From positions 17,265 through 81,264 of the forward strand of contig NZ_BMII01000024.1 of NCBI RefSeq assembly GCF_014641855.1: a DNA stretch of 64,000 nt, in the 5' to 3' direction. Every line of letters begins with the position of its first letter. Within the stretch, counting starts at the first letter, position 1. Made by a program: the position numbers and the translations under genes. Source of the stretch: Shewanella inventionis. Its GTDB lineage: Bacteria; Pseudomonadota; Gammaproteobacteria; Enterobacterales; Shewanellaceae. The notes below the pieces were generated by a model. The model was not told where the DNA came from. It did no database searches and saw only the letters and a program-made list of their open reading frames with translations. Shown here piece after piece: positions 58,792-64,000 of the stretch.

Positions 58792-60219
58792 ATGTCATCG
58801 TCAGAATTAAGGGATCTTGTCGAGCTACGCGCTCTGCCAATGACGTCTATCGATATTAAGTCCAAAAGCGAGAGAATTGCTTCGCTAATCAGATACGAAT
58901 TTTGCTTTTTAAGTAACAAAATTCCGACTTTTTTGGCGAAATTAAAAGCTGCACATTTAAAAGAGTGTGCAACATCACTCACAAGTTTCGCAAGCAGACC
59001 GAAATTCATTTCATTGGCCAAAGCCTATTTAAGACAGGGGCATAAATTCATTGACGCAATTAAAATTCAAGAATTTGCCACGGCGAGTAACATCCTTAAC
59101 CCACCAGAGTTAAACGATAGTAACGTTTTGAACATCAATCGTTGGTTAATGCTCAATTTAATCACTCCTAATACACCTTTTCATCTGGCTAGCATTAGTA
59201 AAACCTCCCCCAAACAAAAGACCTTTACTTTTTCTATGCGTGTGCATGGGTGTCAAAATACTATTCTCATCGACATTGACATGAATATCACACATCAAGT
59301 GCTTAACGCCTCATCATTGCGAGTATATTGGCCAGCAGACTGTGAAAATCTAAAGCGATTAACCACCAAATCCGTCAGTATCGATGCGTCAAAGTTAAGC
59401 GAGAAGTTTGCAAAATTGAGAAGGAATACTAAGCGAGTCCTAGTGCCCTTATTCAAATTGCTCACCCACGATGGTCCTTTAGAAGAATGTATAGCTCAGA
59501 TGCGAATTGAGTTTGAGGCGCATATGTGTGTACGGGCTCTTGTTATCAACCCTGGCAGCCCAGATAGGGTAGCCCTGAATGAGCATATAGATACTTTTGA
59601 TGGCACTGTGCAAAGTATCGAGCAAGGCAATCCATTTCCAGAGTTTGTTTTCGATGAACTAATGATAAACCAGGTACCCAATTCGCAATATCTAGCCAAT
59701 TCAATGCAGATTTACAGCGAGAAGCCGGTATCCGAGTTAACAAACAGCGATCTAGATAGAATTTCGACTTTTAGAAAATCCATGACCATATTGCTTATTA
59801 AGCATCGATTGTTCTACAGCGAGAGTAAAATTGGTCACATTGCTTATTTAAAATCGCTAAGGGATTTTAAAACTGACATCGTTAGGCAAGGTTTTGGCGT
59901 AAAAAAATTATTTGATAACTCGATCATATCGACGCTGGCTAAACATCGAGTAGAAATAGACCTGTACGAAACACAATGTGCCACCTTCCTTTCTGTTGCG
60001 CATAGAAATACCCCAACAAATATGCAACATGCAACAAATGATGAGTTAGTACCAGTTGAGCCTGATATGCCCGTCATTTCCTATACAGTGGGTTATTCCG
60101 ATGAACAAGTACCCGTATATGAAGATACCTATATACCCCATGAACCTTACGCTGAATTTACATGGACAGAAATCTCCTATTTGCTATTTAACGACGATAC
60201 GACACGAGGAATGCAATAA
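58792..60219 (+). CDS. Array paralogue 2, unknown family
   Basis: 475 residues from the ATG at 58792 (GAGGG upstream). Shares with paralogue 1 NINRWLMLNLITPNTPF (as RRWILLRCF...), CVRALVINPGSPDRVALNEHI and KHRLFYSESKIGHIAYLKSLRDFKTDI. It is the longest member, with an extra Tyr/Pro/Glu-rich C-terminal tail of about 70 residues (VPVEPDMPVISYTVGYSDEQ...), and lacks the terminal NSL of the others. Stop and next ATG are adjacent. Confidence 0.65.
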   Translation: MSSSELRDLVELRALPMTSIDIKSKSERIASLIRYEFCFLSNKIPTFLAKLKAAHLKECATSLTSFASRPKFISLAKAYLRQGHKFIDAIKIQEFATASNILNPPELNDSNVLNINRWLMLNLITPNTPFHLASISKTSPKQKTFTFSMRVHGCQNTILIDIDMNITHQVLNASSLRVYWPADCENLKRLTTKSVSIDASKLSEKFAKLRRNTKRVLVPLFKLLTHDGPLEECIAQMRIEFEAHMCVRALVINPGSPDRVALNEHIDTFDGTVQSIEQGNPFPEFVFDELMINQVPNSQYLANSMQIYSEKPVSELTNSDLDRISTFRKSMTILLIKHRLFYSESKIGHIAYLKSLRDFKTDIVRQGFGVKKLFDNSIISTLAKHRVEIDLYETQCATFLSVAHRNTPTNMQHATNDELVPVEPDMPVISYTVGYSDEQVPVYEDTYIPHEPYAEFTWTEISYLLFNDDTTRGMQ

Positions 60220-61464
60220 ATGGCCAGCATCAATTTAAATACACTCACCTCGTTTACAGTACAAAAAGCCAATGTATATCGTAAGCAATACGCAGAATTT
60301 GAGCAAAATTTTGAGGCTTTCTGCCACCAGCTGGCAGAAAGCAATTATCAGCGCCGCAATCCAATCATAAACCACTATTTTGAAGCCAAACTGTCCGAAG
60401 CCGGTTCGTTTGAAAAAGCCTTTCGTTTATCTGAAAAAGACTTTAAAGACATGCCCGATGCAGCCACCGAAGCAATCATTAAGGAAACAGGAGTCGATAA
60501 AGTAGATTCAAAGTTACGGTTTGCAATTTGGTTGTATGAAACCAAACTGTTTCAATCCCATGGTGTAACTCTCTTGGACCTCAAAATTGAATACTACGGT
60601 GAATCTAGTTATAAATTTGAGGCAAAGCATCCTGAGATTGGCGAGATAGAATTTGAGTGCTACACCAATAAGAAGAATGAAGTAAAACAAATTACCCTTA
60701 AGGCAGACTCGGATAAATACTCCATCATAAATAATCACTGCTCAGTGTCGTTGCCGATAAAAATAGGTGATCTGGTTAATCCTGTACCGCCCCATATTGG
60801 TATAGTGATTTTAGACGAACACAAAAGACCTATCGATACATTTGATGATTTGATGGCAAATCATGGCTACTACCCGCAACTTGAAGAGCTTCTTTTTGGT
60901 GTGACATTGCTTGAATCCCTATCGCAAGGTGAAACGCTTAGTCGAAACGACAAGACTAGAGCGAAAGCGCTTATTTCCCGAAATTCAACACTGGGGATCG
61001 ATGCGATTACAGCATTAATCCAAAGCAGCGACGTATTATCACAACCAGAACTGTTAAACAAAGCACTTGATAGTTATTTTGTAAACATAAATCAAGAATT
61101 CCACCAGGCACTTCTTAGATCGGTTTGCGATTCAATTACAGAGCAATACAAAAATGCAATTAATACCGATATATCAGGATTGATATTACTCAACACGGTT
61201 GAGCCAGTATTGCACGCATATTTTAGAAAGAATAACTTATTTGAACCTATTGAAATGACTGATTTTTTCCAACTTCAGTTGTTGTTAACAACTACAAAGG
61301 AAAAAAGAGATGAACTCAAGTCTTGCCAGATATTGTGTGAAAACATTGATTTAACCTTATCTGAATCAACCGTGCAAACAAGCATTATTGAAATAACGTC
61401 TTCCTCCACCAGCACCGATGAGAAAGGCAATGACCACACAGTTAACCCTTTCAATTCACTGTAG
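60220..61464 (+). CDS. Array paralogue 3, unknown family
   Basis: 414 residues, starting with no gap after paralogue 2. N-terminal helices with NPIINHYFEAKLSEAGSF, DMPDAATEAIIKE and LRFAIWLYETKLFQ, which correspond to EIISEYF, PNKVSSALEE and LANWAYETVMLE in paralogue 5. Then a beta-rich middle (about 115-190) and a helical C-terminal half with ILCENIDLTL. Ends in a flexible Ser/Thr tail and NPFNSL. Soluble; function unknown. Confidence 0.65.
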   Translation: MASINLNTLTSFTVQKANVYRKQYAEFEQNFEAFCHQLAESNYQRRNPIINHYFEAKLSEAGSFEKAFRLSEKDFKDMPDAATEAIIKETGVDKVDSKLRFAIWLYETKLFQSHGVTLLDLKIEYYGESSYKFEAKHPEIGEIEFECYTNKKNEVKQITLKADSDKYSIINNHCSVSLPIKIGDLVNPVPPHIGIVILDEHKRPIDTFDDLMANHGYYPQLEELLFGVTLLESLSQGETLSRNDKTRAKALISRNSTLGIDAITALIQSSDVLSQPELLNKALDSYFVNINQEFHQALLRSVCDSITEQYKNAINTDISGLILLNTVEPVLHAYFRKNNLFEPIEMTDFFQLQLLLTTTKEKRDELKSCQILCENIDLTLSESTVQTSIIEITSSSTSTDEKGNDHTVNPFNSL

Positions 61465-61473
61465 GCAAAACTA

Positions 61474-62661
61474 ATGATTAAAGTAACTTTAGATGAGTTA
61501 ATAAGAACCACACAAGACCAATTGAGCATTATTCAATCGCAATACAAGTCATTGTGTAGTGAAATGAGCACTGTTGTGCAGTTAGTCGCACAAGAAAAAC
61601 TGTCTACTTTCCCTAGTGAACTGACAGAGTATTTCATGACAAAAGCCGGTCCTATGGATAGGCCACTTAAAGAGATATTAAAAAAGGAGTCCGGTTATTT
61701 TAGTGATATGCCAGAGGATGTCCGTTTAGCGATTAATTCTATTGATAGTAGTGAAAACCATAATGCCCAATACCAATTCAGCAAATGGTGTACGTTGACT
61801 AAAGAGTTAGAGAATAACTTAGAGGTGCAGTTAAAAAACGCTTGTGGAAGTTTTGCTCAGCCTGACACTACGATTGTCACGTTTCAATCAGTTAATACAA
61901 AATCAGTTGACTATGAGATGGATTTTCATAAGGTAAATGGAAATAGTAGCCTGTTATATGCTCGTGGGGGGGGTAAATATGATCTTGACCTCTCCTTCTT
62001 GTTACGTCTTCCTGACGGCATAGTAAAAAATCATATTCCAACACATCTTCTAGAGATGACGCGAGATTCGCTAATTTACCCCACAGTATTTCGTGACATG
62101 TTGCTCACCGACAAAACCGATGCTTCTATGTTAGCTAAAAGCCTGTTGATGGCCACTATCAACAATACCTATTTGCAGGGTAATGAGGTTGATACCACAG
62201 AGAAGGATTTTCTTATTAAATTTTTCAATAATCTAGATTCTACACGGATTGTTAATGCAGGGATAAAGTCTAGTTTCGAATACGTTGTACCTGAAATAGA
62301 TTGGCGAGTTTTACCATCCAGAATAGAGCATTTGAATAGATTATTCGATAGCCTATGTAGTTTTGATTACTATGCATATCACTCACTTGATCTGCTGTGT
62401 CACCACCTTTTTGTGCTGGAAGGGGCAGAAAGGTTAGCCTTTCTAAATGAGATCGAAGATCAATGCCCCAAGGCACAAGTGATAAGTAGGATCAGCGAAA
62501 CACTTAACGCCACAAGGGATGAACGGTCGGAGTATAAAGCATCATTGTCGCTAGCAGAAAACATCGAGAAAGCGTTATTAGATATGAGTAATGACGATGT
62601 ATATTCTGCAAAACTAGATGATATACATGAAATCAATGTCGATCAGCATAATTCGCTTTAG
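61474..62661 (+). CDS. Array paralogue 4, unknown family
   Basis: 395 residues. Begins MIKVTLDELIRTTQDQLS, close to paralogue 5 (MKIVTLDELTERAISDADQL). Shares FPSELTEYFMTKAGPMDRPL, DMPEDVRLAINSI, YQFSKWCTLTKELE, a beta-rich middle, and SLSLAENIEKALLDM near the end, closing with DQHNSL. Its first codons overlap the fifth copy of the 13-bp palindrome. Confidence 0.65.
   Translation: MIKVTLDELIRTTQDQLSIIQSQYKSLCSEMSTVVQLVAQEKLSTFPSELTEYFMTKAGPMDRPLKEILKKESGYFSDMPEDVRLAINSIDSSENHNAQYQFSKWCTLTKELENNLEVQLKNACGSFAQPDTTIVTFQSVNTKSVDYEMDFHKVNGNSSLLYARGGGKYDLDLSFLLRLPDGIVKNHIPTHLLEMTRDSLIYPTVFRDMLLTDKTDASMLAKSLLMATINNTYLQGNEVDTTEKDFLIKFFNNLDSTRIVNAGIKSSFEYVVPEIDWRVLPSRIEHLNRLFDSLCSFDYYAYHSLDLLCHHLFVLEGAERLAFLNEIEDQCPKAQVISRISETLNATRDERSEYKASLSLAENIEKALLDMSNDDVYSAKLDDIHEINVDQHNSL
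61479..61491. repeat. 13-bp palindrome TAAAGTAACTTTA (copy 5)
   Basis: Encodes part of MIKVTLD at the start of paralogue 4, 3 bp after its ATG. Position over the start region would suit translational or transcriptional control. Confidence 0.5.
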
Positions 62662-62670
62662 GAACACACC

Positions 62671-63903
62671 ATGAAAATAGTTACTCTGGACGAATTAACA
62701 GAACGTGCAATATCCGATGCAGATCAGTTACGCAGTACGCTACTGCGGCAACAACGAGAATTTGCCCATTTGATGCCAATTATCGCAGCGCGAAACAGGC
62801 AGAAGTACCCTGAGATAATCTCAGAGTATTTTGCACAAGTCATCAAAGAAAGAGGGGGGGTGCGACAAGCGCTTTACACTACAGATTATTGGAAGCAATT
62901 TGTCCCAAATAAAGTCTCTAGTGCGCTTGAAGAAATGTTAGGTCAAACTGGCCCTGTTGATGTTGAAAGTGTTCTAGCTAACTGGGCATATGAAACTGTG
63001 ATGTTAGAAAAAGTGAAGGAAGCTAAGCTATCTCACGCACAATACCTTGATACATTCCAAACTCGTGGTTTCATTTCTGCAGTACAAACGGGCTCGAATG
63101 ATGAACGCATAACTATAAGAATGTTTTTTGACACTGAATTGCAAAGTGAAGAGCTCAGTGTAACTTCAGATGGCATAAATCCCTACCTTCGAAATGGGTC
63201 ACCGTTTGGTCTGCGCGTTAAACTGGATAGTTCCGATTTCAAATTAGAGCTACCACCGGAGGCCATAGAGTTCCTGGTAGACGAAATACCGGAAGGTACT
63301 GAAGGCAAACTAAACAATCAGGAATTACTGCCATTTAACATGCTCGTGCGACAAAGCTCACACACTCACAATTTAGAACGTGCGACTTTCATTGTTAATT
63401 TGCTGGAGTCGTATCACAAACAAGAAACATTGCCTGAAGATGCGAGCCCGTCAATACGCAAGATATTTGATAAATTGAATCACTCCACTATAGACTGTGG
63501 CGCAAATTTAATTGCTCAATCAGAATGCTCGACTGATGGGTATGCTTTGGTTTCTACTATTTGCCAACTGCTAGGCGAACATCATCGCTTACCTGTTAAC
63601 TCACATATCTTTTCGTTTTTGGATTATGTTATTCACGACAGAGCAATTAAATATGCGAACGACAATCAAATTGACTATCTCAAGTATTTAAATCATGTCG
63701 ATCAAGTTCTGAGCGCTCATATCTTTGATGGTGGGTTCCGCTCTACGTTGTCTCTGATTAATAGCAACAGAGAACGAATAGACGATATGAATCACGCAAA
63801 TGAATTAGCTAGTAACATTGAACAGGCGTTGGTTGCACTAGGTGTCGATGGTTCCGTAGTTCGGACAAATGATCACCCATACACTTTTACTTCCACTCTC
63901 TAA
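62671..63903 (+). CDS. Array paralogue 5, unknown family
   Basis: 410 residues, 9 bp after paralogue 4. N-terminus MKIVTLDELTE, then YPEIISEYFAQVIKERGGVRQAL, FVPNKVSSALEEML and VLANWAYETVMLEK; a beta-rich middle with SPFGLRVKLDSSDFKLELPPEAIEFL; a helical second half with HANELASNIEQALVALG. Ends in FTSTL, in line with the SL/TL end of its neighbours. Function unknown. Confidence 0.65.
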   Translation: MKIVTLDELTERAISDADQLRSTLLRQQREFAHLMPIIAARNRQKYPEIISEYFAQVIKERGGVRQALYTTDYWKQFVPNKVSSALEEMLGQTGPVDVESVLANWAYETVMLEKVKEAKLSHAQYLDTFQTRGFISAVQTGSNDERITIRMFFDTELQSEELSVTSDGINPYLRNGSPFGLRVKLDSSDFKLELPPEAIEFLVDEIPEGTEGKLNNQELLPFNMLVRQSSHTHNLERATFIVNLLESYHKQETLPEDASPSIRKIFDKLNHSTIDCGANLIAQSECSTDGYALVSTICQLLGEHHRLPVNSHIFSFLDYVIHDRAIKYANDNQIDYLKYLNHVDQVLSAHIFDGGFRSTLSLINSNRERIDDMNHANELASNIEQALVALGVDGSVVRTNDHPYTFTSTL

Positions 63904-63973
63904 CTATACACGTTTGACAATGTGAGAATGTCCACTATTGTGTTTACAGACTGAATGAATTGGATATCACCAC

Positions 63974-64000
63974 ATGGCAATCGTATACGAGATCAAAACA
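63974..64000 (+). CDS. Possible start of another gene, cut by the window edge
   Basis: ATG at 63974 begins MAIVYEIKT and stays open to the end, 70 bp after paralogue 5. Too short to judge; it may or may not continue the array. Confidence 0.2.

Overview
The window reads as a stretch of a large conjugative plasmid (or integrated conjugative element) from a low-GC marine-type gammaproteobacterium of the Vibrionales/Alteromonadales kind. This placement is inferred from AT-rich sequence, the gene families present (Tus, endonuclease I, R64-like pili) and Shine-Dalgarno use. No rRNA, tRNA, CRISPR array, relaxase or recognisable replication initiator was seen. The nearest functional models are the type IVB (Dot/Icm-like) transfer system and the thin type IV pilus of IncI plasmids such as R64.

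Layout. (1) 1-8284: a type IVB secretion block in the order DotH (3' end only), DotG, DotF, DotE-like, DotP/IcmD-like, DotN/IcmJ, two unknown genes, DotO/IcmB ATPase. (2) 8379-9788: a PDDEXK-like protein and a tyrosine recombinase on the minus strand. (3) 9867-28891: DotD, DotC, DotB, an IcmT-TcpQ-like fusion and a lytic transglycosylase, running straight into a thin-pilus operon (two TcpQ-like proteins, PilN secretin, PilO, PilP, PilQ ATPase, PilR, two prepilins, two very long PilV-like tip or fibre proteins). (4) 29009-43383: maintenance and accessory genes: ParM/ParR, small genes, a HipA-like kinase, a RecQ-like protein that has lost its helicase motifs, a Sel1-repeat protein, a Tus-family replication terminator protein and small genes. 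(5) 43486-44343: periplasmic endonuclease I. (6) 44688-51520: a Tn7-like cargo element with 5-bp target duplication ACGCG, carrying a methyltransferase, a helicase and a GIY-YIG protein (probable defence/restriction system). It interrupts a GIY-YIG/zinc-ribbon gene that can be rebuilt in frame from the flanks. (7) 52130-57206: an HTH module, DUF4160, small genes, a noncoding AT-rich block with long inverted repeats (possible origin) and a protein of eight Cys/GWL repeats. (8) 57522-63903 and probably beyond: five tandem, tightly packed, divergent paralogues of about 400 residues that I do not recognise.

How it fits together. Eleven copies of a 30-bp element made of two RTAC half-sites 11 bp apart sit just upstream of genes from nearly every block (DotF, DotD, prepilin, PilV, ParM, HipA-like, RecQ-like, endonuclease I, the five-gene array). 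This suggests one plasmid-wide regulator ties transfer, pilus, partition and accessory genes together. A ribbon-helix-helix ParR-like protein encoded at 30049 is a natural candidate. The strongest candidates for something undescribed are this regulon, the five-paralogue array it appears to control, and the transposon-borne methyltransferase/helicase/GIY-YIG cassette.
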